Source: Choristoneura fumiferana
Taxonomy: Eukaryota; Arthropoda; Insecta; Lepidoptera; Tortricidae
Direction: 5' to 3'
DNA length: 64,000 bases
NCBI RefSeq assembly: GCF_025370935.1
Contig: NC_133482.1
Span: forward strand, 3,526,848 to 3,590,847
Part shown: one piece after another, positions 1 through 11,239 of the stretch
How positions within the stretch are numbered: position 1 is the first letter of the stretch
Layout: each line of letters starts with the position of its first letter
Made by a program: the position numbers and the translations under genes
Notes under the pieces: generated by a model
Database searches by the model: none
Told to the model about the DNA's origin: nothing
The model's input: the letters and a program-made list of their open reading frames with translations, nothing else

Positions 1-40
1 ATAATAATTAAAACTTGAGTTATTTTAACAATAAGCTTAC

Positions 41-1918
41 CAAGCCAGTTGTTGTTCCAGTTTCTATTCAAATCTGCTCCAAAATTGTTGCCAAAAGGTC
101 GTCTGTTCTTACGCCACATTCTAAACTTAAAGACAAAGTAGAAGAATAATTAGTATCAACTTAACAAAAATATTTATAGGTATATTGAATAAGAATAAGA
201 AAGTGCTTAATTGATTTGTTTTACGACGGTGCCCTGTTATTGCATTGCTATTGGATCTACATAGTCCTGCCAAATCTTACGCCAATCCAATAGGATGCTA
301 TTAGGGTACCAAGATAATGATAAATTGATTTCCATTTTAATCTCTAACTAACATGTCACGATTAAAAATAGAATCAACTCAATGATGAAATTAAAAATTA
401 TTGTTGCCCTTGGAATTGGCGATGGTAAAAAGTAGCACATTAAAGATAAAAAATAAACCAATGAGGAAAAAAATGAGTGTATTGTATGTGTGTCCGTTCC
501 GACGCATGTCTGGAGTTTTTTAAGTAATTTAAAACGATTTTCTTTGAACATAAAATAGGCAAAGAATGAAATGAAATAAATATAAATACATCCGTTGAAA
601 TATTGAATTCTGTAATATCATTTCAAAGTGAAAGGTACGCAAAGTAAGCTGCGCAAAAAAACGTAAAGCTTTTGAAGTACTACTTGTATTAATTTGACTC
701 TTCATGCTATATCGGGGGCCTGATAGGAAGATCAATTCTACAAGAGTAAAATCTAATAAAAATAATGACATAAGTTTGACTTACACTTTCATGTGTCCAA
801 ATATAACCATCAGGGTTAGTAACAGGAAAGATGTACCAATCGTAATCACGAGCAGCTGCCACAGTCTCTGGGTCATCACTAGTCAGTAACTCATTAATAA
901 TATAGCAAGCGGCTGATGGCGAAATCCATTCCCTGGAGTGAATACCACCTTCAATGAAAATAATTCTTCTGCCAGCGCCATGAGAAATTTTAATGCCTTT
1001 AATGTCACGGCCTTCGTAAGACACACCACCGATGATTTCACTGACGATGTCTTGGTACGTATTGGCCAGATCATCAAGCCAAGCGTTGATGTCATCTTGA
1101 GTGTAATAAGCATCCCATGTCATTGTGCGAATGTTGCTTCGAGTGTATTTTTTGACGGTTTGTTTATCGACGTATCTGAAAGTATTATTATTTAGTTATG
1201 AATTTAGTTTTAGTCTTATAACTGTAAGATCGCACTAAAATAAATCCTTCTTTCTTTCTTATTAGTAGAACGCATTTTATCTTCAAGGAGCTACAGTTCG
1301 TAACGAATTATTTTTATTTAATCCAATATACGAAGATATAAATATATATTAAGGTAGAATCTATATTCTATACATTAATGCATATTTACATCTACGTTGA
1401 TGGCTTTTGTTACATCTATGTATAATGAAGCAGACAAAGGTTTGTCTTAATTCCAAGTAAGTACTTAATGAGACTGAACTGAGATTCGGTTTCCAAACAC
1501 TATCAGAGAAAGCTTGAGGTAAATAAATCATGACTGCATAAAGAAGATTCATACATTGTAATAAAGGCTAGCGATGACTTTGTATTTTGCGTAATTTCAT
1601 CTAAAGCAAAAGATAACGTAGATTAGTTTCTTACTCCTGCACATTGTTCATCGTGATTTCAGATCTCATTTCGTTTTTGTCTATGAAACTAAGAAGATCG
1701 GCTTTGTCCGCAGGACTCGTCATAACTTGAACAAAGTCCGCTGAAGGCACTGGATCAGTCCAGAAATCGAAACGCACATCGTTCTGCAGCTCTTCTAGTA
1801 ACTTCACTTTCGCTACATTATCGGGGTAGATTTTATAAACTGTGTAATTATCGAAGCGAAATTTTTCGCAACTTCCTACTGCCGCACAGAATAATACGAA
1901 AAATATTTTTAACTTCAT
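41..1918 (-). CDS. M14 zinc carboxypeptidase (A/B type), 5' part; exons 1635-1918, 785-1175, 41-125, truncated at the left edge
   Basis: The product is a secreted zymogen metallopeptidase that removes C-terminal residues from peptides, probably in the larval gut. Exon 1 starts at an ATG in the context ACAAAATG and encodes a signal peptide (residues 1 to about 17) and most of the activation propeptide. Exon 2 completes the propeptide and starts the catalytic domain, with HSREWISP giving zinc ligands H174 and E177, then PVTNPDGY. Exon 3 carries WRKNR (R230, equivalent to Arg127 of bovine carboxypeptidase A) and NRNW (N245, R246, equivalent to Asn144 and Arg145). Introns are 459 and 659 bp. Donors read GTAAG, GTAAGT and GTAAGC; acceptors are TTTCAG and TTTAAG. 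The joined frame is open for 253 codons plus one base. The third zinc ligand, the catalytic Glu and the specificity pocket lie off the window, so A-type versus B-type cannot be decided. The usual Cys before FGAD is absent (NNFGAD). Confidence 0.95.
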
Positions 1919-1972
1919 TTTGTATGTTTTCTTTATTAATACGCTGGAGACGTGTGTTGACGTCTACAGCGT

Positions 1973-1980
1973 TTTAAATA
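1973..1980 (-). promoter_or_regulatory. TATA-like box of the carboxypeptidase gene
   Basis: On the minus strand the sequence reads TATTTAAA, 55-62 bases before the ATG at 1918. With usual TATA-to-start spacing, transcription would begin near 1945-1950 and leave a 5' UTR of about 30 bases. This is inferred from position and sequence only. Confidence 0.45.
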
Positions 1981-1989
1981 GTAGATATG

Positions 1990-2130
1990 TTATCAATATC
2001 TAAAGCTATGCGAGTAGTGTCGTAAATGATAATTGATACAAACGTTAATTATCTTATATGCTCAATAATCAGATAAACCTTTTTTTAAGGCATTGATCTG
2101 CTGATAAGTAAGTTTTATCAGTGGTTTATC
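1990..2130 (-). promoter_or_regulatory. Cluster of seven GATA-factor motifs upstream of the carboxypeptidase
   Basis: GATAA or its complement TTATC occurs at 1990-1994, 2028-2032, 2049-2053, 2072-2076, 2103-2107, 2115-2119 and 2126-2130, on both strands and just upstream of the TATA-like box. GATA factors are known regulators of insect midgut genes. The spacing and position fit a gut enhancer or proximal promoter for the adjacent gene, but binding is inferred. Confidence 0.5.
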
Positions 2131-3640
2131 ACTGAAACAGTAGACAATATTTCTTAATAGTTTATTATTATTATTCAGTTTTTTTGCAAAATACTTTAGT
2201 GCACTTTTTAGTGGTGGTAGTAGGTGCTGAAGCGTAGACTACAAACTCCAGAGGGTCACAGAATTAACCAGAACGGAATCTAATCTCAGAAATCGTATGT
2301 AACAAATTGCCCGATACTAATAATTAAATGTTCAATTTAAAATTTTGGTCTACTGTCAATCACTTGCAGAGCCAACATGGCTGTGTTCATTTAACTTCGT
2401 TACATCGTTGTTTTAGTTGGGTTGGGACATAATTAAAAAAAATCAGGAGTTAGTAAGAGAGGAAAGTGTGTTTTTTTATCGGCTCTCTTGGAAAAAAAAT
2501 TTTTTTTAGTTATGTCGGTATCCAACATCTAATACAGCACATTGTTGTTTTTACATACATACTCGTATAGAAAATTAATAAGTGTTAAGGAATACTTAGA
2601 TTTGTCAAAGTACAATAAATAGTTTTTTTTTTTCAATCTGTAATTCCTCATGATTATAATGTAAATTTGCAATGATATAATATATAATTTATTTCTAATT
2701 TTTTTTTGACACCGTTACTATTATATTTTAAATTTGACAAAATTTTAACGATATAAAGTAATTTTCTAATAATATTATGAATGTATAGGTAAAAGCTGAT
2801 TTTTTTTAAATCAATTTGCATGTTGATTCGTCGACTGAATACTGGTTCAAAACATGTACACTACCTAGTAATTAAAATCTGTATTTACGTATTCTAAGCA
2901 AATGAATCATTCTTTCTTTCCTTCAAAAAAAAATTCACAGCTACGTATTCACGAAATGTAATTTTAGATAGATAATAGTTTTATGTAATTAAATCAAAAC
3001 TAAGTCCTAATAAATTGCTAGGGTTTTCTGTTCATTCTTTCCGCAATTAAACTCTGAGCATAACAATAATCTCAAAAGAAATTTAGGGAAATGGTAAAGA
3101 AAATAATAAAGGTCGTCGGCGTCATCGCCTACGCATTGACCTTTGAGAGAAGTATGTAAATGAAAAGATCACAGTTTATACAAGTGGCGAGAAGTTCACA
3201 TTTCTGTAAAACTGCGAGTGAGAGAAGCGTGAGTTAGGTATGTCTTAATTGATACAAGACTTAGAAGTTACTGTACACAGCTTTGCCATAGTTGTTTTCA
3301 ATAACTTAACGTAAAAATCTAGGCAACCCTATGGAAATCGATTTGGTACGGTTCCACGCCATTGGTGTTTATTGACATCACCCAAGAGATATTAGACAGA
3401 TGCGCAAGGTAGTATCTTTATTAGTTTTTTATTAACCTTGAAATTTGTAATTATTTGTTTGCATGTATGTGAGTTGTAGTTTCAAAATCTACAAGGAACC
3501 ATTTATCAACCAGTTTTCAGTATCCGATTGAGCTATTAAGCATACTTATGTCACAACATGATTTATTACAAGCTTTTATTTAGTTTCACCTGTCCCGTTG
3601 TCAGTTTGTCTGTATATTGTAATCAAACCTTGCAAGTTAA
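2131..3640. other. AT-rich spacer, nothing recognised
   Basis: No open frame, RNA gene or clear repeat family was recognised. Many poly-T and poly-A runs occur, for example near 2,480-2,520 and 2,620-2,640. A slightly GC-richer patch lies at about 3,110-3,150. Confidence 0.4.
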
Positions 3641-4043
3641 ATTTGACCAACTTTCAGTAGGTAGTCAGATTAACTTGAAATTTGGAATACTTATGTGAAT
3701 CGCATCACAATACAATAATCTAGTAGTGACATCCTGGTAGTCCAGCCACAATCGTCTCTGCAGGACGGAACTCTTCAACGGTTAATAGCAACGACTTTTA
3801 TATTTGGTATGCAAATGTAGTTAGTGACAATGCAAGTACAGTCAACAAAAAGTACAGTCAGCAAAAAAAGCTTGTACAAAAATGAAAATTTTATGGTTAG
3901 GTTATTTTGGTAGCAAAATTCTGGTGGTCAAATCTTGCATGTTCTTTTTAACTCACTTTTAGTAGTCGGATTGACTTGAAATGACACATGTAGAAGTTGA
4001 CAAGACATGACCGTACAAGTAGGTACAGTGAGCAAAAAAGCTT
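3640..4043 (+). repeat. Dispersed repeat, two partial copies in tandem (second copy family member at 37,985-38,130)
   Basis: The phrase 'agtaggtagtcagattaact' with following CTTGAAAT near 3,655 recurs as a diverged copy near 3,960. A trailing 'acagt.agcaaaaaa.gcttgta' motif occurs at about 3,855 and again near 4,025. The middle part, with TCTGCAGGACGGAAC near 3,757, is shared with 37,985-38,130. The family is not named here; there is no coding content. Confidence 0.5.
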
Positions 4044-4223
4044 GTATTAGAAACCGGACAAGCGCGAGTTGAACTCGCCTAGAGAGGTTCCGTACAAAGC
4101 CAAAGTCAAATGTTTTCCTTTTTTTACGGTGCTTTTGAAATTGGCTGTGACAGACGAACGGACAGACAGACAGAAAGCACGAGTGATCCTAATGGGTTTC
4201 TTTTTTTGTACGGAACCCTAAAA
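4044..4223 (+). repeat. Lepidopteran interspersed repeat ending in GTACGGAACCCTAAAAA
   Basis: It opens with a diverged form of the 'cggccaagtgcgagtcgga' motif (CCGGACAAGCGCGAGTTGA), has GTTCCGTAC, and contains a GGACAGACAGACAGA run. It closes with GTACGGAACCCTAAAAA. A related copy starts at 16,783. This is a very common lepidopteran retroposon-type repeat, here internally deleted. Confidence 0.6.
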
Positions 4224-5170
4224 ATTAAATTTTAACAGAAAGATATTTAACGAGTATTATTCAATTACGTTAAGCAAACGTTTTACAAGTGAACATAAAA
4301 TGAATCATATAATTTGTTTACGCTCTTCCGATTCTATTTACGCTTTATCTGATTTAAATAACGTTAATGTTGATATTTGAAATGACCATTGCGGAACCTC
4401 GGTACTTAATATGCGAAACCTTTTGTTGGCGAATTGTGTATGATTTGAATTAATAATTTTATTCCTGGACGTTATAAATATTTTGCCGGACGTATTATAG
4501 CTTCAAAGAACGGCTTTTGTTAAGATAGTGAATTCATAGAGCAATAATCCTACAGCAAAGAGGATATTGACGCTATGAAACTTAATGCATTAATGCTATA
4601 AAGTCGACTAATATTAAAATCTGAGTGTGTGACTCGATTATTTTGTTCAAAATTTTATTTACAGATAACTGGAACTCGCGAATTACACAATACTATACTT
4701 TTTTATTCTATCTTTCTCACGGAATTTGGATGTACTCTTGTAACTAAAACCACGAAACTAAACAAGCATAGAGACATGAAACTTTGCACCGGACAAAAAC
4801 AAGAATTTAAAGACTAATTTCTGAATAAATAAAAATAGCATTATCTTCAACTAAAGGATTTTTACTAAAACTCTTGATTGTAACGCTCTATCGTACATAA
4901 TATGAGATTTTTCTACTTGCACTCCGACATATACACTGTGTTTTTCGTGATTTCCGTTGATTTCGACAGATGGCTCTGTTTATTGGACAACTACCTGGTA
5001 TTTCACTTTTGACAAAATCGAAAAACATATTGTTTTCATGCATAGTATAAATTTCTCAGTAATTATTGAAGTTCTAAACGATTGACATTGTAATCTCACT
5101 TTTTAAGCTTCGTTTGCTGAATTTGTGTGAATTATAACCTAAAATACAAAAACTTTAGCGATTTTCACTC
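4224..5170. other. AT-rich spacer, nothing recognised
   Basis: A 62-codon frame at 4,629-4,817 has no recognisable domain or coding-like composition and is probably chance. No repeat family was recognised in the remainder. Confidence 0.35.
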
Positions 5171-5352
5171 ATAGTCAAAATACCACGCACAGGACCTATC
5201 ACGCTAACACACACGAGTAATATTTACCTCGACGTTTCGGCAACATTACAGTGGCAACGAGCCACCACGGCCACTGTAATGTTGCCGAAACGTCGAGGTA
5301 AATATTACTTGTGTGTTAGCGTGATAAGTTCTGTGCGTGATAATTTGACTAT
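5171..5352. repeat. Foldback element, 182 bp, arms 5171-5255 and 5270-5352
   Basis: The two arms of about 84 bases are near-perfect reverse complements around a 14-base loop. The inner arm reads GGCAACATTACAGTGGC and its complement. Mismatches concentrate in the outer 35 bases. There is no coding capacity. It resembles a MITE or a retroposon dimer; transcription would give a long hairpin. Confidence 0.8.
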
Positions 5353-5371
5353 AACCAACAAAAAGTTGGAA

Positions 5372-5589
5372 AACCCCCGACTTTGTAACTTCAAAGTTCA
5401 ATATCTCAAAAACGGCTGAACCGATTTTGATGAAACATGTCTAAGAACCATCGCTAGAAAACCAGATTTTAAATAAAAAAAACACATTCAAATAGGTCAA
5501 TCCGTTTAAGGGCTACAGTGCCACAGACAGACAGACAGACACACATAGCGGTCAAACTTATAACACCCCTCTTTTTGCTTCGGGGGTTA
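5372..5589. repeat. Short interspersed element with AACCCCCGA ends
   Basis: It starts with AACCCCCGACT and ends with GCTTCGGGGGTT, which are inverted copies of each other. Inside is 'aaaacggctgaaccgatttt', a phrase common in lepidopteran repeats, then a CAGACAGACAGACA run. It directly abuts the foldback element ending at 5352. Confidence 0.6.
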
Positions 5590-5837
5590 AAACACACTAT
5601 AGTGTTTTTAATCATAGTAACAAACTTTAAAACATGTCATAAATATACCTGTACACTGTTTTACTGTGCCTAATCAACAATCTTAATTCTTTATTATCTT
5701 TTGAACGGTAAGAGTTGGGCTACTACGATTTTGTTTATGGGTGAGTGAGTATTGAAGAAATTGAATTCAATTGATTTGTTGTGTTTTTGTCACAGTGCAA
5801 AGGACTGGCAAATACATTGGGCTGAGATTCTAAATTA

Positions 5838-5919
5838 GTTTATTATTTATTTGTATTTTGTGTGCCTATCCTGTACTGTTCATGTTGGCAAATAAATCAA
5901 TCTTCTTTCTTTCTTTAAA
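5838..5919 (+). mobile_element. Retroposon 3' tail
   Basis: The stretch ends with GGCAAATAAATCAATCTTC followed by CTTTCTTTCTTT. This is a polyadenylation-like signal followed by a short simple repeat, as in the 3' ends of insect non-LTR elements. No coding part remains. Confidence 0.4.
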
Positions 5920-6259
5920 TGATCACTTAAAATTAACGGAGGTTAAAAATAACACGTTGTATAGTTGCTTAATGTGCTGAACGCACCCGACAGTGATACG
6001 TCACAAGCAAGTCAAACAAACGACGATCGGCCATTACTGCCAATCATAATTCACGATGAGGCCACACTTATATTACTAACAAGAAGCGGCGGGATTTTAG
6101 TTCACCGCGAGGATATGAACTTCCGTCTACTTCGTTTATGATCAGGGTTACTTATGGTGGAGTCCATGGACGACTTAGGGGTCTATAGCATGTAGGCCAG
6201 GAGTTCGCAGCAGCACAGTTTTTTTTTTGACACCAATAAATTAAATACTCTCACAGCAC
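5920..6259. other. Spacer, no feature recognised
   Basis: The interval is somewhat GC-richer than its neighbours between 6,000 and 6,180. There is no gene, RNA or repeat that I can name. Confidence 0.3.
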
Positions 6260-6375
6260 TCAGTTGAGTTTGAAACGGGTCAGCGTAATGTGGTGGTAGT
6301 TGAGTTTATGTGATGTATATGTTCTTTCAACGTGGAGGCGGAGGAGCTGGATGAACACACATTTGTTGCATAGAC
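6260..6375 (+). repeat. Partial copy of the 'GTGGAGGTGGAGGA' dispersed repeat family
   Basis: GAGTTTGAAACGGGTCAGCG through GGAGGCGGAGGAGCTGGATG matches the central part of the fuller copy at 28,961-29,242. It is truncated at both ends. Confidence 0.55.
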
Positions 6376-6382
6376 AATTTTT

Positions 6383-6592
6383 TGCAGGTGGTAGGACCTT
6401 GTGCAAGGTCCGTCCGGATTGCTATCACCATCTTACTCGCTAATCCTGCCGTGAAGAAGCAGTGCTTGCACTGTTGTGTTTCGGCGTGGAGAGTAAGACA
6501 ATACCCCTGGTGTTGCAGATGTTTATGGGCGGTGGTGATCTCTTAACATCAGGAGACCCACTTGCTCGTTTGCCATGCAGTAAGTAGCTGTT
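6383..6592 (+). mobile_element. Jockey/CR1-like LINE 3' end remnant
   Basis: The sequence parallels 34,391-34,652 over most of its length and ends with the phrase CATCAGGAGACCCACTTGC followed by TCGTTTGCC. This phrase marks the 3' end of an abundant lepidopteran non-LTR retrotransposon. It lacks an internal segment of about 40 bases present in the other copy. It is non-coding here. Confidence 0.65.
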
Positions 6593-7125
6593 ATCAAGGT
6601 GTGAGCAAAGTAGTTGTTTATAGTTCATTCATTATTATAGCTCAAAACATCAACTATTAAACCTAAGTTTTTATTTAAATCGATAAGATTCATACACCTA
6701 GGTACTGAATTAGATGAACGTGGCTCTTGAGCAAGAAGTGCTTGCGACAAAAACCAAACGAGAACATCATCCTCAAACCGAACCTCGGCTCGTATGTGGA
6801 TGATTCGTTTGCATCGCAACATATTCAATACTCTTATGAAAATAACAGAAATGCCTCATACATTCGCCATGTGTCGCAATGACATCATCCAAGTCTGCAG
6901 ATTGGAGTAGGTGGTTAAATAAAGTGTTTGATGACAGTTAACCACAACTCCATGTAGTCAATCGTCTTGCGGCAGATAAGTTTCGCTTGAAATGTCTTTT
7001 AAGCAAATGTTACATCCGCATAAAGATATATATTATCACACAGAATAACAATTGTAGTCTCTAACATTCTGACGTGACGTCGAAGAAAAAGGACAAGCTA
7101 ATGCTGGACGGCCGAGTGAAGGTTT
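6593..7125. other. Spacer, no feature recognised
   Basis: A minus-strand open frame at 6,625-6,828 has no recognisable domain. No repeats were identified. Confidence 0.3.
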
Positions 7126-7192
7126 CGGGTGCGATTCGAACCTACTTCTCTTGGCTATACGCGCCAAATGTGCTACCAACTGCCCTAGGTTA
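7126..7192 (-). repeat. tRNA-derived sequence (SINE head or tRNA pseudogene)
   Basis: The minus strand reads TAGGGCAGTTGGTAGCAC (box A-like), then a TTGGC / GCCAA stem with a 7-base loop, then GTAGGTTCGAATCGCACC (box B-like). The T stem does not pair properly and the acceptor stem is missing, so it is not a functional tRNA. Confidence 0.5.
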
Positions 7193-8956
7193 GATTTAAT
7201 TGAACAAACTAATAATAATCATAAACTTTATTATAGCTAGCTGGTATATTACGGACTTTAAAAATAACTACATAATATATTTTTCTGACTTAAATATTAC
7301 TTTTTTTGCGTGTGGCATTAAAGGCATCTTTATACATATTTTCAGCTCTATACAATTTGATGAATCAGTCAGTCAATCGGGGCCATTTAAGGTATTAAGG
7401 TTAATGTATTAAGTAAGCGCAAAGAGAGAATCAAGCTTCTCTATTTTAGGTAGGACAAAAATGCTGATAAATGTCTGCCTGGCTCTATGTTCTCCTCTAC
7501 AGGTCGTATTTCTTAACCAAATATCTTGAAAGTTTGTGAACTATTTAATGGATTATTTAAGTCATTTTTTTTCAAAATAGCAGAGCTATGGGGGATTTAA
7601 GGTGCGCGGTGCCATTTATATAGTTTCAAGGTATGTAGGTCACACAGGTATACACTCGTGAGGTCTGTCTGTACGTCACAGAGGACATACTATTGAAATA
7701 AACTAGAAATTGCACCGATATTGGGGCAACAACCCTGTTAAATTGTCACGTCAAATAATAATTTACGCATTCAAACCTAAACATCAAAGATACATGAGGT
7801 TAATTTCCAAACGACTCATCTCGCTTAAATGTATTTTCACCTTTAGCTTTAGAAGCAAATTCATAAGGTGTACATTTAGGAAGCCGTCGCGAAACAGTCA
7901 AGTTATTCTAGACTGTTCCAGTTGAAAACGGTCTGTCGCATAATATATTTGCACCCCACAAAACTGCCTCATAAAACTCTTAAACACCTGACAGTTTAAA
8001 ATAGGTTGTAAATATTACTCGACACATTCTTTAATTGCTTGAACACTACTTCGCGTCCTAGGTGTTCTAGAGTTCGCAAGGCTTGTTTATACGTTACGAG
8101 ACATATCGTACAGTCGAACCTTTTTATTCCTGATCCACCGTAGAACGTTCTCACAGTAAGTGTCACTATGCGATGTCACTATGACTTTTACTACGAAAAG
8201 GTTCCACAGTGGATCACGATTTAGTTGGTTCGGGTGTACGTTACGTTGCCGTAGTCGGGTGCGTATCTAGTCGCATAATTTTTGAAAAGCAAAATGTATG
8301 TAGTGCTTATCATAATGTTTATTAATCATATATTTTTTTTCTCCAAAACGATAAGTTTTCACAATTTTTTTAAATGGTGACCCATAGAACTCAGTAGGTT
8401 AGTTTTTTTGATAACAATTCTGAACAGTTAATGGATTTAGAGAAAAAAAGAGATCTTAAAAACAATACTTATGATTATGACAAGTAAACATTACTTTCAA
8501 CAATTATGTGGGCCGATAATTAGATAATCATAAACCTATTATTTTTCTACGAAATATAATTTAGGCTTTGTGTAAGTTTAATAACTATAACGTAACGCGT
8601 ACGATATTTCCCGCAAGCATGTAAATAAGGCACACGCGCAACGCACTGGAAACAGCATGAACTGTCGAAGAAATATTTGAGTTATGGTTATTGGACAATT
8701 TGAATATGGTTAAATTAAACTGTTCGTGAACAATACTTGGTGCAATGAGGGTTGCTGTATGTATGTATGTAAACTCTTTATTGTACAAAATAAGTAAAGA
8801 AACATTATTAACAAACAATGATGCTGTGTGATGTACTGATGTAAAATAGTTAGGTTAGGTCACGTAGTCTAATATCAATTCTGATAAAAAGACTTCAAAA
8901 TACGGGCCTAATCATTTCTCAAATGGCCGATAACGCATCCGTAACAGCTTAAGTCA
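7193..8956. other. AT-rich spacer with a LINE tail on the minus strand near 8,757-8,790
   Basis: The only recognisable item is GTATGTATGTATGTAAACTC with TTTATTGTACAA next to it. This is the reverse complement of a TTGTACAATAAA-plus-simple-repeat retroposon tail. The frame at 7,710-7,925 is unrecognised and looks like chance. Confidence 0.4.
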
Positions 8957-8960
8957 TGGA

Positions 8961-9004
8961 AGTCCATAGGCGGCGGTGACCTGCTCGTTTTCCCCCTATC
9001 ATAT
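8961..9004 (+). mobile_element. Jockey/CR1-like LINE 3' end scrap
   Basis: GTCCATAGGCGGCGGTGACC with TGCTCGTTTTCCCCCTATC matches the 3' terminus seen more fully at 35,687-35,915 and 54,645-54,750. Only about 45 bases remain. Confidence 0.6.
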
Positions 9005-9948
9005 ATAAATACTGAAACTCGTTCAGAAATAAATTACCTTTATGTATGACAAACGAAAATTATGGAAACGATACACAATTACACCATTCTAAATTAACTT
9101 AGAGTACTTTAAATACCGTAATTATACATGAAAAACCTAATGATAAACTACGTACTGATTACTAATTAATATTTTAATCTGAAAAAATCTATTTTGTATG
9201 GAAGCCTGTTCACAAAAAGACTTTATTATATATTATGTTATAATATCTCAAACTGTTTTAAAACACTTTTTTTTTACTTTCGGATATTAATGTTTTTCCG
9301 CTTGCATTAGTAGCCTAAATGTGGGTCAAATTATCGTACAGGATTGTTTTAACACCATTTATTAAATTGTGGGCAAAAACAGGTCAACTATACATTAGAC
9401 AAACAAACCTCCAAGCCGTGATCGGTACAAACACAAATAAAATCATATCCATACTAAAATACCTTAAGACGAGTTGATTGATCCTACTTTTTATTGAGAG
9501 CTTAAAATATTCTATATTACAGCAGAGAGCTTTACGTCAACATACCTGAGGGCTTTATACGCGTTTGTTTGTCTGTTTATTCAAGCTTAGCTGTGAAAGA
9601 GCTTTTTACGATCATGTGAAGTTCGCTGTTTTGAATAAACAAGTCTGGGTGTGAGTTTGGGAACGGGTTTAATATAAAACGGTTTCTTCTGAAAGTATCA
9701 TATCATCTACGTACGTTTATACTTCTGTTTTTTTAGCAATATTATAATTTTATAATCTCGACTTGTTTTTTTCTGAAAAATACTTTTATAAAATTAGTAG
9801 CAACCTTATCATTTTGACATACTATACTGTCAGCAGCAGAAGTTGATGAGCAGTTATGGTGCTTAAAATGATCTTATAACTCTCTGTTTAGCTTAGCAGT
9901 ACCTAGAGTCGTGTGTAATCTCTAGTCCAGTTCTGCTGCTAACTGTAC
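9005..9948. other. AT-rich spacer, nothing recognised
   Basis: No open frame or repeat could be supported. Poly-A and poly-T runs are common. Confidence 0.35.
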
Positions 9949-10020
9949 GCCCCTCTGTAGGGCATAGCCCTCCTCTTAGAATGAGAGGGCTTGGGCCGTA
10001 ATCCCCACGCAGGCCCAGTA
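9949..10020 (-). mobile_element. Truncated SINE body
   Basis: AGAATGAGAGGGCTTGGGCC and the flanking sequence match the 3' half of the full SINE at 26,170-26,470 in the same orientation. The tRNA-like head is missing. Confidence 0.65.
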
Positions 10021-10082
10021 GGTACGTTCAGCTCATTGTAAATTTTAGTAGTAGATTGTTGCACCAAGCAGAAAGTTATTTA

Positions 10083-10195
10083 GTATTGCACCGAGTGCCG
10101 ATTTGGAACCCGAGCGTTACCGAGGGCTTTAAAAAGCACGAGGGCAAAATAAATTACTTAATGCGAGGTGCATAATCTGCTTTTCTTTCAACTAT
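10083..10195. repeat. Interspersed repeat with ACCGAG / CGAG-rich motifs
   Basis: GCACCGAGTGCCGATTTGGA with AACCCGAGCG is a common lepidopteran repeat phrase. Related CGAGCGAAGCGAG-type stretches lie at 21,842-21,966, 40,838-41,000 and 46,309-46,415. Confidence 0.4.
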
Positions 10196-10778
10196 TACAG
10201 GAATAGTAGACGAACAAAAACTCATGCTAAATAATTAATAGGAAATAAATGTCACTAGCACTCGGTAATTCCATTTTTGTAAGCTTACATTCGCACTCTG
10301 TCAAAAAATGTCCACGGAAAATTCGCAAGGTTCCCGCCAATTTTTTTTTTTGTTTAATTTCTTACTTTTTTTTGGCAGAGTTAGTAGCCGTAGCAGATAT
10401 GTTTTCCCGCGATCTGTCAAATTTCATTTGGGCGCCAGTTTGAACAACCAAACACACAAAGTTTTGTTTTAAATACGGCTATACTTACTGTTTTGGTAGG
10501 ATTGGTAGCAACAATTTTTTGTACGCAATCTGTCAAATTTCATAAGACCGCGCGTCCGTGAGACCTAACACTAGATTTTTTTACACTATGCAGGATAATT
10601 TTATAGCAAAAATACTTGTGTTGCCTCTTTGGTGGTGCAATTAAAAAATAATCTAAAACAATGCAATAAAGGATTTTCATAATTTTTTTTCTGCTCTAGA
10701 ACAGAAAAGTCCCGCTTTGTGCTGGGTATTTAGTGCGGTTATGATGAAATTAAAGCATAGTTGGAAGAAAATGTAATT
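10196..10778. other. Spacer, nothing recognised
   Basis: It contains two imperfect copies of a phrase CGATCTGTCAAATTTCAT (near 10,410 and, as CAATCTGTCAAATTTCAT, near 10,530) about 120 bases apart. Otherwise no feature. Confidence 0.35.
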
Positions 10779-10835
10779 TCCTACTTATAAAAAATCCGAA
10801 AAACTCCGAACTGCGAGCCTGGATTTGAACCCACC
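10779..10835 (-). mobile_element. SINE head remnant
   Basis: The minus strand reads GTGGGTTCAAATCCAGGCTC (box B) followed by GTTCGGAGTTTTTCGGATTT. The same order is seen in the full SINE at 26,170-26,470. Confidence 0.55.
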
Positions 10836-11239
10836 ATGCCTTTTTTTTAAAGTAACAAGCTACTATAAAATTGACATTCATGTTGTTATGGTACCTATCA
10901 TAAGCAATAGTAATCAATTCTGAAAAATTGTGTTTCAATAGACAGACAGAACAGGGTTGAGTAAATTCTACTGCTAAAAACAACAATGTATACAACTGAA
11001 GACATGGTACTAAAGTAAGCAATAAAAGAATCCTCGTAGCAACATTACGATATATTGCTCCAATTAAATATACCACAACATACAAAACGGCTAAATCCCT
11101 AGCTAACAATAACACAGCAGCACTTCCCCAATCAACAAAACTACGCTCATATTTGTTTTATCGTTATCTATCAACCCTAATGACTTAATGGCTTGATTGA
11201 CCCGAATTGTGATCAATTTTATTGTTGCCCTAATTGACT

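Noticed and set aside
707..1123. Reading the carboxypeptidase frame as one continuous ORF running past 785.
   Set aside because: The residues after THES are intronic; a GTAAGT donor at 779-784 and the exon at 41-125 restore the family sequence FRMWRKNR.
7126..7192. Possible functional tRNA(Tyr)-like gene, because a 7-base loop containing GTA sits in an anticodon-like stem.
   Set aside because: The T stem and acceptor stem do not pair and position 33 is not U. It is a tRNA-derived remnant.
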